Positions 40,374 to 51,783 of a DNA stretch of 64,000 nucleotides are shown one piece after another. Under the pieces are notes generated by a model that was not told the DNA's origin, made no database searches, and worked only from the letters and a program-made list of their open reading frames with translations. The translations under genes and the position numbers were made by a program. Source of the DNA: Prochlorococcus sp. AG-402-K22 (GTDB taxonomy: Bacteria; Cyanobacteriota; Cyanobacteriia; PCC-6307; Cyanobiaceae); contig QCIJ01000002.1 of assembly GCA_003216755.1 (NCBI GenBank), forward strand, positions 1 to 64,000, in the 5' to 3' direction. The stretch's first letter is position 1. Each line of letters begins with the position of its first letter.

Positions 40374-41114
40374 ATGACCTCTACATTTCCCAACGATAAT
40401 ATTAGAAACTTTGACGACCAGATTACTAATAAACTAATTTCTGAAATTATAAGAGATAGAATTAAGAATTCTGGTAAAAGATTTAGTGCTAACGATAATA
40501 TTTCTGATTTTATAAATCCTGGTGAATTAGAAATTTTAGAAAAAGAAATAGCCTCAAGAGTTAAAGATTTACTAAAGTCCCTCGTAATTGATGTTGAGAA
40601 TGATCATAATACTCAAGAAACTGCTGAAAGAGTTTCAAAAATGTATCTAAACGAAGTTTTTAAAGGCAGATATCATGAACAACCTAAAGTTACAAGTTTC
40701 CCTAATGACAAGAATCTTGATGAAATTTATACAGTTGGTCCAATTTCCGTCAGATCTGCATGCTCACATCACCTAGTTCCAATTCTAGGAGAGTGTTGGA
40801 TAGGTATTAAACCTGGAAATAAAGTCATAGGACTTTCAAAATTTGCTAGAGTTGCTGATTGGGTTTTTTCAAGACCTCATATTCAAGAAGAAGCTGTAAT
40901 GATTCTTGCTGATGAAATTGAAAAACTGTGTGAACCTAAAGGTTTAGGCATTATTGTAAAGGCCCAACATTATTGTATGAAGTGGAGGGGAGTTAAAGAA
41001 CCTAATACAAGTATGATTAATTCTGTGGTGAGAGGCGATTTTAGACACGATTTAAGTTTAAAACAAGAATTTTTTGAGCTTGTAAAACAGCAGTCGGCTA
41101 CTAATAATTACTAA
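40374..41114 (+). CDS. folE: GTP cyclohydrolase I
   Basis: FolE converts GTP into dihydroneopterin triphosphate for folate synthesis. The 246-residue protein has RDLLKS-type N-terminus followed by DNHNTQETAERVSKMYLNEVF-like VENDHNTQETAERVSKMY, the zinc motif CSHHLVPILGECWIGI near residue 124, and QHYCMKWRGVKEP near residue 200 with the second zinc Cys. It converges on trpF and overlaps it by 14 bases. Confidence 0.96.
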   Translation: MTSTFPNDNIRNFDDQITNKLISEIIRDRIKNSGKRFSANDNISDFINPGELEILEKEIASRVKDLLKSLVIDVENDHNTQETAERVSKMYLNEVFKGRYHEQPKVTSFPNDKNLDEIYTVGPISVRSACSHHLVPILGECWIGIKPGNKVIGLSKFARVADWVFSRPHIQEEAVMILADEIEKLCEPKGLGIIVKAQHYCMKWRGVKEPNTSMINSVVRGDFRHDLSLKQEFFELVKQQSATNNY

Positions 41115-41766
41115 TTTTTTTTAAAAACTTAAAAAGGTCCTCTGTTTTTTTAATATCTTTTAAACCTGGAGATATTTCAATACTACTTGAAATATCTAAT
41201 CCATTTGGGTTGAAGTCAGTGAGGATTTCATCAATCCATTCAATTGATATTCCACCTGCCAACCACCATGGTTTGCTAAATTGCAAATTCTTTAAATAAA
41301 AAGAATTTATTTTTTTCCCTGAACCTCCATAAGTATCTTTATTCCAAGAATCAAGTAGTATAGCATCTACAAAATCCTCAAAAGGTTTTATTTTATCTAT
41401 GTCCTTTTCCGTTTTTATTCTGAAAGCCTTCCATAGGCCAATATTGGGAATTTTTTCCCTTATTTCTTTGCAATAATCAATATCTTCGTCTCCATGTAAT
41501 TGAATGATAGTTTCACTTGGTTTTCCTAAGAAATTTTGAATAATTAAGTCTATTGGACAATTTTGTACGACCGATACCCTCTCGATTTTTGGATAGAAAC
41601 TTTCTAATGTTGTAAAAATATTTTTTTTAATTTCAGCTGATATATATCTTGGTGACTGTTCCACGGAAATAATGCCGATAGCATGCGCTCCTAACTTTGC
41701 GACTTGAAGAGCTTGTTCTTCTGACGTTAGGCCACAAATTTTAATTAAAGTATTACTCTTGGGCAT
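41101..41766 (-). CDS. trpF: Phosphoribosylanthranilate isomerase
   Basis: TrpF performs the Amadori rearrangement in tryptophan synthesis. The 221-residue TIM barrel has IKICGLTSEEQALQVAKLGA (catalytic Cys), VVQN, QLHGDED, DAILLDSWNKDTYGGSGKKI (catalytic Asp) and LAGGISIEWI and GLDISSSIEISPGLKD for the phosphate. Length is slightly above typical. The start is ATG 41766, in a 55-base spacer with the divergent M50 protease. Confidence 0.95.
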   Translation of the reverse strand: MPKSNTLIKICGLTSEEQALQVAKLGAHAIGIISVEQSPRYISAEIKKNIFTTLESFYPKIERVSVVQNCPIDLIIQNFLGKPSETIIQLHGDEDIDYCKEIREKIPNIGLWKAFRIKTEKDIDKIKPFEDFVDAILLDSWNKDTYGGSGKKINSFYLKNLQFSKPWWLAGGISIEWIDEILTDFNPNGLDISSSIEISPGLKDIKKTEDLFKFLKKISNY

Positions 41767-41821
41767 ATAATTAGCCTTTATGTAAAATTAATATTATTGC
41801 TAAATATAGCGGAGATTATTT

Positions 41822-43045
41822 TTGAGAAGTTGGCAAATTTTTAAAATATGGGGAATTCCCTTTAAAGTTCACCCTTATTGGTTTGCTATTCTCTTTTTAT
41901 TCTCATGGAGTATAAGGAATCAGGTTAATTTGACTTCAGGTGATATTTATAATATTAAAGAATCTTGGATTATAGGATTTTTAACTTCTTTTTTCTTATT
42001 ATCTTCAATTATTTTTCATGAGGTTTTTCATACTTTTGTTTCACTTAATCAGGGTGTAAAAATAAAAAAAATTACTTTTTATTTTCTAGGAGCAATTTTA
42101 CAAATAGATAAGTATTGCCAAACTGCTTTAGGTAATATAAAAATTGCAATTGTTAGACCTCTCTTATGTTTCGCTACAGCATCTATCCTACTTTTAATTA
42201 GTAATAACAGTGCATCTCAAGAAATAATATTCATCAACATAATTTCTAGAGTAGGTATATTAAATTTATTATTAGGCTTTTTAAATTTAATTCCAATAGG
42301 TTCTTTAGATGGAGGAAATTTATTAAAAAGTATTATTTGGCATTTCTCAGGTAGTAAAAACAAAGGAAGGAACTTTCTCAATAAAGTAAATTTGTATTTA
42401 TCTTTTTTAGTTCTTATATTTGGGACAATTTGTTTGTTTAGATTTAACTTTTACTATGGTCTTATTCTTTCTTTTTTAGGATTGTTTGGAGTTAATTCTT
42501 CAAAGTCAGAAAGACAATTTTTTAAAATTGAAAACATACTTAAATTTAGTAAAGTTTCTGAGCTTAAATTAAAGCCGTTAAAAAAAATTGAATTCGATTC
42601 TAATTTCTCAGAATTGAATACATTAATAAAAAATAAAAAGGATGCATCAGATAAATATTTTTTTGTTACGAATAATGGAAGATGGACTGGTTTTATTGAT
42701 GAGAATATTTTAAAAACCGTCTCCATAAAAAAATGGGAACGGAACTTTGTTGGTGATTTTAAGAAGCCAATTGATAGTTTTGAAAGTGTATATAGTAACG
42801 ATGAATTATGGAAAACTATAGAAAGAATTGAAGAAACAGGTGAAGGTTTTATATTGGTTCTCAATGCTGCAGATATTCCTTTAGGGATAATTGATAGGTC
42901 CAAAATAGGAAACTTTGTATTGAATAAATTAGGATATAATTTGCCTTCAGAAATTGTCAACAAATTAAATTATAAAAATCAATATCCCTTGGGAATTGAT
43001 TTTCCAAGAATTATTAATTCAATGAAGCAGAAAGGAGATCTTTAA
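41822..43045 (+). CDS. Site-2 protease (M50) with C-terminal CBS-like domain
   Basis: The 407-residue membrane protease has the zinc motif FHEVFH near residue 66 within a helix, four to six membrane helices, and the second motif LNLIPIGSLDGGNLL near residue 157, carrying the metal Asp. The C-terminal half (from about 235) resembles a pair of CBS modules, as in other cyanobacterial S2P-like proteins. The start is TTG 41822, since WQIFKIWGIPFKVHPYWF, which opens this family, follows at once. Substrates unknown; it may act in regulated proteolysis. Confidence 0.88.
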   Translation: MRSWQIFKIWGIPFKVHPYWFAILFLFSWSIRNQVNLTSGDIYNIKESWIIGFLTSFFLLSSIIFHEVFHTFVSLNQGVKIKKITFYFLGAILQIDKYCQTALGNIKIAIVRPLLCFATASILLLISNNSASQEIIFINIISRVGILNLLLGFLNLIPIGSLDGGNLLKSIIWHFSGSKNKGRNFLNKVNLYLSFLVLIFGTICLFRFNFYYGLILSFLGLFGVNSSKSERQFFKIENILKFSKVSELKLKPLKKIEFDSNFSELNTLIKNKKDASDKYFFVTNNGRWTGFIDENILKTVSIKKWERNFVGDFKKPIDSFESVYSNDELWKTIERIEETGEGFILVLNAADIPLGIIDRSKIGNFVLNKLGYNLPSEIVNKLNYKNQYPLGIDFPRIINSMKQKGDL

Positions 43046-43797
43046 AAATCCGTGTCATGAAAATTTTTTAATATTTTATTATCTATGCCAATATTTTTGA
43101 ACTTTATTTTTGATTTATTCTCTAGGAATGAATTTCTTAAATGTTGAACTATTTCATCATTTGTGAGGTCTAGATTTATTTTTGGTGGAGCTTCTTCTTT
43201 AAATAATTTGAACCACAAATCTTGTGAAGGATTTGTTTGAATCTCTCCATGTTGAAGGAATGCACCTTTTTTACGATATTGGGCACTTCCAATCCTCTTA
43301 AACCCATCCTGATCAACTAAATCAGAAATTAATGAAGTCCCAAAACAATTATATGTTATGGGTGATTTTCTTAAATAACCATTTTGTAAGTTTAGACCTA
43401 ATTCTCTAAAACTCTTAATTAACCAATTATTTACCATTTCATAACTTAGGATTTTATAGTAAGTTTTTTTAAATGTTAATGCATAAGTTATGCCCCCTGA
43501 ATGCAAAACAGCTCCCCCTCCTGAGGGACGTCTTACAATATTAATTTCCTTATTAAATAATAATTTTTTCCAGTGAGGAGGTATTTCCTTTTGGTGATAG
43601 CCAATTGAAAGCCAATCCCCAGTCCAATAGTAGAATCTCAATGTGAGAATTATTTCAGGATTGGTAATAGTCTGATCTAAAGAATTTAAATCTAAAGCCA
43701 TTTGATCAAATCCAGGTAAATTATTTGTCGAAAAAATTAAAGCTTGATTTTCTATTCTCAAAATTAACCTTGTAGGTCTATTTATAATAATTTTCAA
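43042..43797 (-). CDS. Lipoate-protein ligase A-like protein
   Basis: The 251-residue protein belongs to the biotin/lipoate A/B ligase family. Seen are [26 protein letters not shown], the nucleotide-substrate loop [19 protein letters not shown] near residue 90, and [11 protein letters not shown]. The catalytic lysine, usually in a KI-G-A/S-Q motif, appears as [17 protein letters not shown]. It may be a ligase or an octanoyltransferase. It is convergent with the M50 gene, overlapping by four bases. Confidence 0.85.
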   Translation of the reverse strand: MKIIINRPTRLILRIENQALIFSTNNLPGFDQMALDLNSLDQTITNPEIILTLRFYYWTGDWLSIGYHQKEIPPHWKKLLFNKEINIVRRPSGGGAVLHSGGITYALTFKKTYYKILSYEMVNNWLIKSFRELGLNLQNGYLRKSPITYNCFGTSLISDLVDQDGFKRIGSAQYRKKGAFLQHGEIQTNPSQDLWFKLFKEEAPPKINLDLTNDEIVQHLRNSFLENKSKIKFKNIGIDNKILKNFHDTDF

Positions 43798-43898
43798 TAA
43801 TTTTTTTCTTTCAATTTATTAATTTCGTAACATCATTTTGTAATAGTGTGTCAATTCCCCTCTTTAGGGTGGAGAATATAGAAAATATTTTTTTCACT

Positions 43899-44003
43899 AT
43901 GGAGCCAACTCAAACAATAAACTTAATTGCACTAAGCCTAATTGTAGTTATGCATGCAGGAGTTTTAGCTCTTAGATTAGGAATTAGTTTAGGTAGAAAC
44001 TAA
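43899..44003 (+). CDS. psaM: Photosystem I subunit XII (PsaM)
   Basis: The 34-residue protein is a single membrane helix and reads [20 protein letters not shown] followed by RLGISLGRN, which matches PsaM of cyanobacteria. It sits at the trimer side of photosystem I. The start is ATG 43899, and the stop is followed within four bases by the 75-base tandem repeat array. It is too short for usual gene-length cut-offs and easily missed. Confidence 0.93.
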   Translation: MEPTQTINLIALSLIVVMHAGVLALRLGISLGRN

Positions 44004-44006
44004 AAT

Positions 44007-44381
44007 CTATTACAAAGTTTATATTTTTAAGGTAATAATATAGTGAGACTGAATTGACTTATTCAGTAAATATACTAATAACTATTACAAAGTTTATATT
44101 TTTAAGGTAATAATATAGTGAGACTGAATTGACTTATTCAGTAAATATACTAATAACTATTACAAAGTTTATATTTTTAAGGTAATAATATAGTGAGACT
44201 GAATTGACTTATTCAGTAAATATACTAATAACTATTACAAAGTTTATATTTTTAAGGTAATAATATAGTGAGACTGAATTGACTTATTCAGTAAATATAC
44301 TAATAACTATTACAAAGTTTATATTTTTAAGGTAATAATATAGTGAGACTGAATTGACTTATTCAGTAAATATACTAATAA
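44007..44381. repeat. Five perfect tandem copies of a 75-base unit
   Basis: The unit begins CTATTACAAAGTTTATATTT and recurs at 44007, 44082, 44157, 44232 and 44307, with a truncated CTA at 44382; I see no mismatch between copies. All six frames contain stops in each unit, so it is non-coding. Each unit has a seven-base inverted repeat ACTGAAT-TGACTT-ATTCAGT (44048-44067 in copy 1) and a weaker TATTAC/GTAATA pair. There is no spacer variability, so it is not a CRISPR. Confidence 0.97.
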
Positions 44382-44387
44382 CTAAAT

Positions 44388-44735
44388 TTGTCTAAATCTT
44401 CTTATAAAAACAGTAATTTTTACAAAAAATACCTTAGTTCTGCATTTAAAAAAAAGCAACTGAAACAGGAAAATTTTGTATCTTTAGTTTTTTTGACTAT
44501 AAAAATTTGCTTTTCCCTATTAGCCCTAATAAGCTTATTTAAACTTGGATATAGCTCTAAAGTTAGATTAACAAGACTAAGGGAAATTCAAGACTCATTT
44601 TTATACGAAAAATATCGGTTCAATGTATTGACAAATAGGTTTGATGATTTATTTTCCTCTGAAGGTGAGCAAAGATTTATGAAGGATCAGGATCAAATAA
44701 TTTCTAGGGACATTATCAGAGTAATATGGCGTTGA
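44388..44735 (+). CDS. Bitopic membrane protein of unknown function before por
   Basis: The 115-residue product starts at TTG 44388, immediately after the repeat array. It has a basic N-terminus (about 32 residues with eleven lysines), one membrane helix (FVSLVFLTIKICFSLLALISLF) and a charged helical tail, KVRLTRLREIQDSFLYEKYRF. No known family comes to mind. It is 49 bases upstream of por on the same strand; an imperfect AAGGAT/ATCCTT hairpin lies in that gap. Confidence 0.65.
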   Translation: MSKSSYKNSNFYKKYLSSAFKKKQLKQENFVSLVFLTIKICFSLLALISLFKLGYSSKVRLTRLREIQDSFLYEKYRFNVLTNRFDDLFSSEGEQRFMKDQDQIISRDIIRVIWR

Positions 44736-44784
44736 TAAGGATCATCTAAAATCCTTTTACTTATCATTTTTCAATTAACTTTTT

Positions 44785-45795
44785 TTGCTAGTGAGAAAGA
44801 ACATTAAGGGTTTAGTCCTAATAACAGGAACAACTTCAGGAGTTGGATTAAATACTCTAAAACCCCTATTAAGATTTGGATGGGAAGTTATAGCTGTTAA
44901 TCGATCAAATGAAAGAGCGATAAAAGTAGCTGAGGAATTTTTGACAATAGACGAAATTAAAAATGTTAATTTTATAGAAATAGATCTTTCTAACTTGGCT
45001 GATGTAAGAAGAGGTTGTGCTGAAATATTGGAAAGATTTAAAACACCAATAAATTCTCTTATTTGTAATGCAGCAGTTTATAAGCCGAGACTAAAGAGAC
45101 CTGAAAGATCTCTTCAGGGTTTTGAAAACTCAATGGCAGTAAATCATTTTGGGCATTTTCTTATGATAAATCTGCTTATCGAGAATATTTTATCTTCAGA
45201 AAGAGAAATTGTTTTAAATGGAGAATCTACTTTATTCAAGCCAAGAATTACAGTATTAGGAACTGTCACAGCTAATTATTCAGAACTTGGAGGAAGGATT
45301 CCCATTCCTGCCCCAGCTGATCTAGGAGATTTGTCTGGATTTAAAAATGGTTTTTTATCTCCTATTAGTATGGCGAATGGAAAGAAATTCAAACCTGGTA
45401 AGGCTTATAAGGATAGTAAACTTTGCAATATGGTGACTGTTCAGGAATTATCTAAAAGATATTCGTCAGAGAAAATTATTGTTAATTCTCTATATCCTGG
45501 ATGTGTTGCTGAAACAAAACTTTTTAGAGATACACCTTGGTTATTTAGATTTCTTTTCCCGATATTTCAAAAGTTCATAACAAGAGGATATGTGTCGCAA
45601 AGATTGGCAGGAGAGAGGGTCGCTAAAGTCGCAACCTATAAAGAATTTGCTAAACCATCTGTCCATTGGAGTTGGGGAAATCGTCAAAAAACTGGTAGAA
45701 AAGCTTTTTCTCAAAAGTTGTCAAAAAGAATAATTGATACAAAGACTTCTCAACAAACTTATGATCTAACAAAACAATTGGTTGGATTAGATTAA
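44785..45795 (+). CDS. por: Light-dependent NADPH-protochlorophyllide oxidoreductase
   Basis: LPOR reduces protochlorophyllide to chlorophyllide using light and NADPH. The 336-residue SDR-type protein has LITGTTSGVGLNTLKPLL, ICNAAVYKPRLKRPERS, VNHFGHFLMINLL and the catalytic YKDSKLCNM (YxxxK), then LYPGCVAETKLFRDT. Start TTG 44785 or GTG 44791 are both possible. It converges on chlL, so this locus holds both the light-dependent and light-independent enzymes for the same step. Confidence 0.97.
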   Translation: MLVRKNIKGLVLITGTTSGVGLNTLKPLLRFGWEVIAVNRSNERAIKVAEEFLTIDEIKNVNFIEIDLSNLADVRRGCAEILERFKTPINSLICNAAVYKPRLKRPERSLQGFENSMAVNHFGHFLMINLLIENILSSEREIVLNGESTLFKPRITVLGTVTANYSELGGRIPIPAPADLGDLSGFKNGFLSPISMANGKKFKPGKAYKDSKLCNMVTVQELSKRYSSEKIIVNSLYPGCVAETKLFRDTPWLFRFLFPIFQKFITRGYVSQRLAGERVAKVATYKEFAKPSVHWSWGNRQKTGRKAFSQKLSKRIIDTKTSQQTYDLTKQLVGLD

Positions 45796-45801
45796 TTAAG
45801 A

Positions 45802-46713
<912 letters not shown>

Positions 46714-46834
46714 TTATATTCTTGCAGCGTAAATACACATGAAATACGTTTCTAAACAAATATGTATTTAATTGTATTAAAAGCCGGAAATATGTTCTTA
46801 TAACTGAACTTTTTAGGATTAAATCTGTTAAATT

Positions 46835-46852
46835 ATGAGTGAAAATACTCAT
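46835..46852 (-). promoter_or_regulatory. Hairpin at the predicted 5' end of the chlL transcript
   Basis: ATGAGT at 46835-46840 is inverted as ACTCAT at 46847-46852 with a six-base loop. On the minus strand it starts seven bases after the TATAAT box at 46859-46864, so it would form the very 5' end of a chlL mRNA with a leader of about 163 bases. A 5'-terminal hairpin often protects mRNA; that function is inference. Confidence 0.4.
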
Positions 46853-46858
46853 GACTTA

Positions 46859-46864
46859 ATTATA
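46859..46864 (-). promoter_or_regulatory. -10 box for chlL within the chlB-chlL gap
   Basis: On the minus strand these bases read TATAAT, 15 bases after the chlB stop codon and about 170 before the chlL ATG. It suggests that chlL is transcribed separately from chlN-chlB. No clear -35 box is visible. Confidence 0.4.
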
Positions 46865-46879
46865 GTTTATTAGTAAAAA

Positions 46880-48451
46880 TTAACTGAAATATGCTTTGGC
46901 ATCATAAAGAGTTTCATCGCTTATCTCTGGAATTCCTCTCAAGATTGCGTATTTTTCAGTATTTGTTTTAACTTTACCTCTTACAAAAAATGGAACTTTT
47001 GTTAATTCAGCTCTACCAGATTCAGTCCAGATAATTTCTTCTTTACTATTTTTTTCTTTTTTTTCGTCAGAATTTAAAATATCCTTTGTGTTTGTCGCTG
47101 TATGTCCTAAATGGCTTTGATGACCATCAACAAACTCAAAGTCATGTTTGAACATATCAATAAGATGCTCTTCTAAGCCCATCATTAGGGGATGTACCCA
47201 GTCATCAAAAATCACATTTGCTCCTTCCCATCCCATTTGAGGGCTATATCTTGCAGGAACATCTTGAACATGCATTGGAGTACTAATTACTGAGCATGGA
47301 ATGCCGAGTCTTTTTGCACTATGCCTTTCCATTTGGGTCCCTAAAACTAGTTCAGGGGCGGCTTTTTTCATGGCATCTTCCACTTCTAGATAATTGTTAG
47401 TTATTAGAGCTTCTAGATTGAGCTCTTTTGCAGTTGCTCTTACTTGCCTGGCCATCTCCCTGCTGTATGTTCCAAGACCCACTACTTCAAAACCCAATTC
47501 TTCCTTAGCAATTTTGGCTGCTGCAATTGCATGTGTTCCATCACCAAAAATAAAAACTCTTTTGCCAGTTAGATAATTTGAGTCAACTGATTTTGAGTAC
47601 CAAGGAAGTTTTGATTTATTTTCTAATTCTTTTTTATTCGTCAAAGGAAGATCTAATTTCTTATGAACTTCATTTATAAATTCAATTGTATTTTTTATTC
47701 CAATTGGAATAGTGTTTGTATATTCCATTCCAAAGTTGCGTTTAAGCCATTCGCATGATGCTTCCGCAATTTCTGGATAAAGACAAATATTTATTTCAGC
47801 ATCAATTAGTCTTTCAATATCATCTGGACTAGCACCTAATGGAGCAACTACGTTTGTATCTATTCCTTGCTCTGAAAGTATACGTTGGATTTCGATTACA
47901 TCATCTCTGCATCTGAATCCTAGTAATGAAGGGCCAAGAATATTGACTTTTGGTCTACGCCCAAATTCCTTCCACCTTAGAGGACTTATTTTCTTTGTAG
48001 AGCTTACTTTTTCTTTTAAAAGGGTTCTCGCTAATTGATAAAAGGTTTCTGAGGCCCCCCAATTTTCTTTCTTGCTATAAGCAGGTAATTCAAGATTCAC
48101 AATCGGCATATCAAACCCCATCCCTTTCGCAAGAGCTCCAGGTTGGTCTTGGATAAGTTCTGCTGTACAACTTTCTCCAACTAAAAGAGTTTTGGGTTTG
48201 AATCGTTCAACCGCTTCATTAATATTTTTCTTCACTAATTCAGCTGTATCGCCTCCAAGGTCTCTAGCCTGAAAAGTTGTATAAGTTACTGGAGGCCTTT
48301 GCCCCCTCCTCTCGATCATTGTAAAGAGAAGATCTGCATATGTATCTCCTTGGGGGGCATGAAGCACATAATGAATGTCTTTCATTGACGAGGCAATTCT
48401 CATCGCACCAACATGTGGTGGTCCTTCATATGTCCAAAGAGTTAATTCCAT
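46880..48451 (-). CDS. chlB: Light-independent protochlorophyllide reductase subunit B
   Basis: ChlB with ChlN forms the catalytic NifDK-like heterotetramer of DPOR. The 523-residue protein starts [20 protein letters not shown], keeps [14 protein letters not shown] with the Cys, an Asp-rich segment for NB-cluster ligation, [21 protein letters not shown], and a C-terminal domain [20 protein letters not shown] typical of BchB/ChlB. It is 5 bases downstream of chlN. Confidence 0.98.
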   Translation of the reverse strand: MELTLWTYEGPPHVGAMRIASSMKDIHYVLHAPQGDTYADLLFTMIERRGQRPPVTYTTFQARDLGGDTAELVKKNINEAVERFKPKTLLVGESCTAELIQDQPGALAKGMGFDMPIVNLELPAYSKKENWGASETFYQLARTLLKEKVSSTKKISPLRWKEFGRRPKVNILGPSLLGFRCRDDVIEIQRILSEQGIDTNVVAPLGASPDDIERLIDAEINICLYPEIAEASCEWLKRNFGMEYTNTIPIGIKNTIEFINEVHKKLDLPLTNKKELENKSKLPWYSKSVDSNYLTGKRVFIFGDGTHAIAAAKIAKEELGFEVVGLGTYSREMARQVRATAKELNLEALITNNYLEVEDAMKKAAPELVLGTQMERHSAKRLGIPCSVISTPMHVQDVPARYSPQMGWEGANVIFDDWVHPLMMGLEEHLIDMFKHDFEFVDGHQSHLGHTATNTKDILNSDEKKEKNSKEEIIWTESGRAELTKVPFFVRGKVKTNTEKYAILRGIPEISDETLYDAKAYFS

Positions 48452-48456
48452 AGTTT

Positions 48457-49722
<1,266 letters not shown>

Positions 49723-49871
49723 TCAAGAGATTGTATTTCAAGCTTGCATAAACTTTTTAATTAAAGAAAGTAATTAATAAGTTCTCTTACAAAAATATAC
49801 ACATTTAAAAAACTTATATGAATGTTTAAATACTTAAATGAGAATTATGAAAATTATTTTTAGGGCTTATT

Positions 49872-50240
49872 TTAATTTCTATAAAAAGAATTTACTTGAC
49901 TAGTTTTTGATATCTTCCATACATTTCTGGCTATTTTCGTGGCTAATAATCCTGCTCTTTCTAACTTTGATTTCCCGGGCTTAGCTCCAATTAAAGTTGT
50001 CACTTCTGAAGTAGTTAAAGGGGCTCCCGTATTTATAGCTAATTGTGTTAACTCCAATCTATCTCTAAGGTTTTTAAGATTTACTTTCTCTATTTTATCT
50101 TCTTCTAACCAACTAAAAGATGGGTCTTTCTGAGATAGTTTTTGCATCAAACTTAGGCTAACTAATCCAAGAGTTTGATCAGGAGTTAATTCTTTTTCAG
50201 TACCAGAAACATTTGGTTCTTTTTTTTGAGAAGTTCCCAT
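49872..50240 (-). CDS. Conserved small protein, winged-helix-like, upstream of chlN
   Basis: The 122-residue protein has a charged N-terminus of 20 residues, then helices ending in INTGAPLTTSEVTTLIGAKPG and SKLERAGLLATKIARNVWKI, which look like a helix-turn-helix followed by a basic recognition segment. I do not recognise a family. It lies between chlN (same strand) and csoS1D (divergent), and might be a regulator of either, but nothing in sequence proves it. Confidence 0.55.
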   Translation of the reverse strand: MGTSQKKEPNVSGTEKELTPDQTLGLVSLSLMQKLSQKDPSFSWLEEDKIEKVNLKNLRDRLELTQLAINTGAPLTTSEVTTLIGAKPGKSKLERAGLLATKIARNVWKISKTSQVNSFYRN

Positions 50241-50324
50241 AAAAATGCATATCTTTTACTTGAAGTTATCGTTTTGTGAGAAGCATGCAAGTAAATTTAA
50301 TAGAAAAAATGAACCATTATCCGT

Positions 50325-50330
50325 TATAGT
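50325..50330 (+). promoter_or_regulatory. -10-like box next to the csoS1D start
   Basis: TATAGT ends seven bases before the ATG at 50338, so a transcript beginning at the usual distance would start at or within a base of the ATG. No Shine-Dalgarno sequence precedes the ATG. This is the second candidate leaderless gene in the window. Confidence 0.4.
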
Positions 50331-50337
50331 CGCGTGA

Positions 50338-51108
50338 ATGGAACCAACTTCTAGTTTAAATAGAGGGAACCGAAAAAAAGGGAGTTCTCTTGTCACAGGA
50401 TCTGAGGTGCAATCTCAGGCCAGTGGTGCTAGCTGTTTTATTACAACTGATTCAGAAAAGTCTTTGGTATCCAGACAAGCCAGTCAAGTTGAGCAAATTG
50501 AGTTGAGAACATATGTTTTTTTAGATTCTCTTCAACCTCAATTAGCTGCATATATGGGTACGGTTAGTAGAGGTTTTTTACCTATTCCTGGTGATTCATG
50601 TCTTTGGATGGAAGTTTCGCCTGGGATGGCCGTTCATAGAGTCACTGATATTGCCTTAAAAGCAAGTAATGTAAGACTTGGTCAGATGATTGTTGAAAGA
50701 GCATTTGGTTCACTTGCTCTTTACCACAAAGATCAAAGCACTGTTTTACATTCTGGAGATGTTGTTCTAGATGCTATTGGAAGTGAAGTTAGAAAAAGAA
50801 CAAAACCTTCAACAAGTTGGACTGAAGTCATTCGCGCGATTACTCCAGATCATGCTGTTTTAATAAATAGACAAAACAGAAGTGGATCAATGATTCAATC
50901 TGGAATGAGTATGTTTATATTAGAAACTGAACCTGCTGGTTATGTTTTAAAAGCAGCAAATGAAGCTGAAAAAGCATCTAACATAACTGTTGTTGATGTG
51001 AAGGCAGTTGGCGCTTTTGGTAGATTAACTCTCGCTGGGAAAGAAGGCGATGTAGAAGAAGCTGCAGCTGCTGCTATTAGAGCAATTGAAGAAATCTCAA
51101 ATTATTGA
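50338..51108 (+). CDS. csoS1D: Carboxysome shell protein CsoS1D (tandem BMC domain)
   Basis: CsoS1D is a 256-residue pseudohexamer-forming trimer with two bacterial microcompartment domains; stacked trimers have a gated central pore proposed to pass RuBP. Residues 1-50 are a low-complexity tail; domains follow at about 52-150 ([19 protein letters not shown]) and 155-255 ([21 protein letters not shown]). The ending [19 protein letters not shown] is as in csoS1-type domains. The gene lies about 0.9 kb upstream of csoS1, separated by rdgB on the other strand, an arrangement known in this group. Confidence 0.96.
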   Translation: MEPTSSLNRGNRKKGSSLVTGSEVQSQASGASCFITTDSEKSLVSRQASQVEQIELRTYVFLDSLQPQLAAYMGTVSRGFLPIPGDSCLWMEVSPGMAVHRVTDIALKASNVRLGQMIVERAFGSLALYHKDQSTVLHSGDVVLDAIGSEVRKRTKPSTSWTEVIRAITPDHAVLINRQNRSGSMIQSGMSMFILETEPAGYVLKAANEAEKASNITVVDVKAVGAFGRLTLAGKEGDVEEAAAAAIRAIEEISNY

Positions 51109-51115
51109 GAATTTT

Positions 51116-51700
51116 TTAATTTAAACCAATTTCTTTTTTTAAAAAAGGTGACATAATTTTCGCAGCTTTACCCCTACTGCCTAATTTACTTAGTTGTGAT
51201 TGTGAAAGCTCTCCGTATACACAGTTAGCTTCTTTAACCCAAAAAATAGATTCGAATTCCCCATTTGGGTATTTCGGGTTCTTAAGAATTTCCCCCCAGC
51301 ATATTCCAGTTGTATCCTTCACTAAGTTTCCAGAGGGATCACATAAAACCATACAACTTATAAATCTTGCGCTCCTGTAAGGACTATCAGAAAGTTCATT
51401 AATTAATTTTTTAATTTTTTCAGCATTGTTTTTGGCATATCGAGCAGAATATATTCCTGGTCGACCATCTAAAATATCTACTTCAAGACCCGAGTCATCA
51501 GCTAATGCCCAAGTTTTTGTCTCTAACGCTGCTGCCTTTGCTTTTAGAAGTGCATTATCAAAATAGGTGTTTCCAGTCTCTTCGACATTTAAATAATCTG
51601 GTTGCTTCTCTACTCTTAAAGACAAAACATCCAGCATTTCTGAAATTTCAGATACCTTTTTTTGGTTGCCACTCGCAATTGTTAGAACAGGAAAGTTCAA
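51116..51700 (-). CDS. rdgB: dITP/XTP pyrophosphatase (RdgB/HAM1)
   Basis: The enzyme removes non-canonical purine triphosphates. The 194-residue protein starts with IASGNQKKVSEISEML (substrate-binding motif), has TGNTYFDNALLKAKAAALET, ALADDSGLEVDILDGRPGIYSARY and LSKLGSRGKAAKIM at the C-terminus. It is wedged between csoS1D and csoS1 on the opposite strand and converges on csoS1D with a 7-base gap; its own promoter must lie in the cso leader region. Confidence 0.95.
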   Translation of the reverse strand: MNFPVLTIASGNQKKVSEISEMLDVLSLRVEKQPDYLNVEETGNTYFDNALLKAKAAALETKTWALADDSGLEVDILDGRPGIYSARYAKNNAEKIKKLINELSDSPYRSARFISCMVLCDPSGNLVKDTTGICWGEILKNPKYPNGEFESIFWVKEANCVYGELSQSQLSKLGSRGKAAKIMSPFLKKEIGLN

Positions 51701-51762
51701 AATAAAAAAAATTTATTGTGAATATTATCCTACTTCAAAGCTTGATACAGAGACAGGAAAGG

Positions 51763-51776
51763 TTGAACATTCCACA
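51763..51776 (+). promoter_or_regulatory. Near-palindromic 14-base motif, copy B
   Basis: TTGAACATTCCACA, preceded by G and followed by C, so the dyad GTTGAACATTCCAC is complete. It lies 63 bases upstream of the rdgB start codon region and about 250 bases upstream of csoS1. It is identical to copies A and C. Confidence 0.55.
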
Positions 51777-51783
51777 CCTGTGT

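Noticed and set aside
42454..42963. 169-codon open frame on the minus strand inside the site-2 protease gene
   Set aside because: Shadow of a clear coding sequence; no motif of its own.
44007..44381. CRISPR array
   Set aside because: Units are directly abutting and identical over all 75 bases with no variable spacers, and there are no cas genes nearby.
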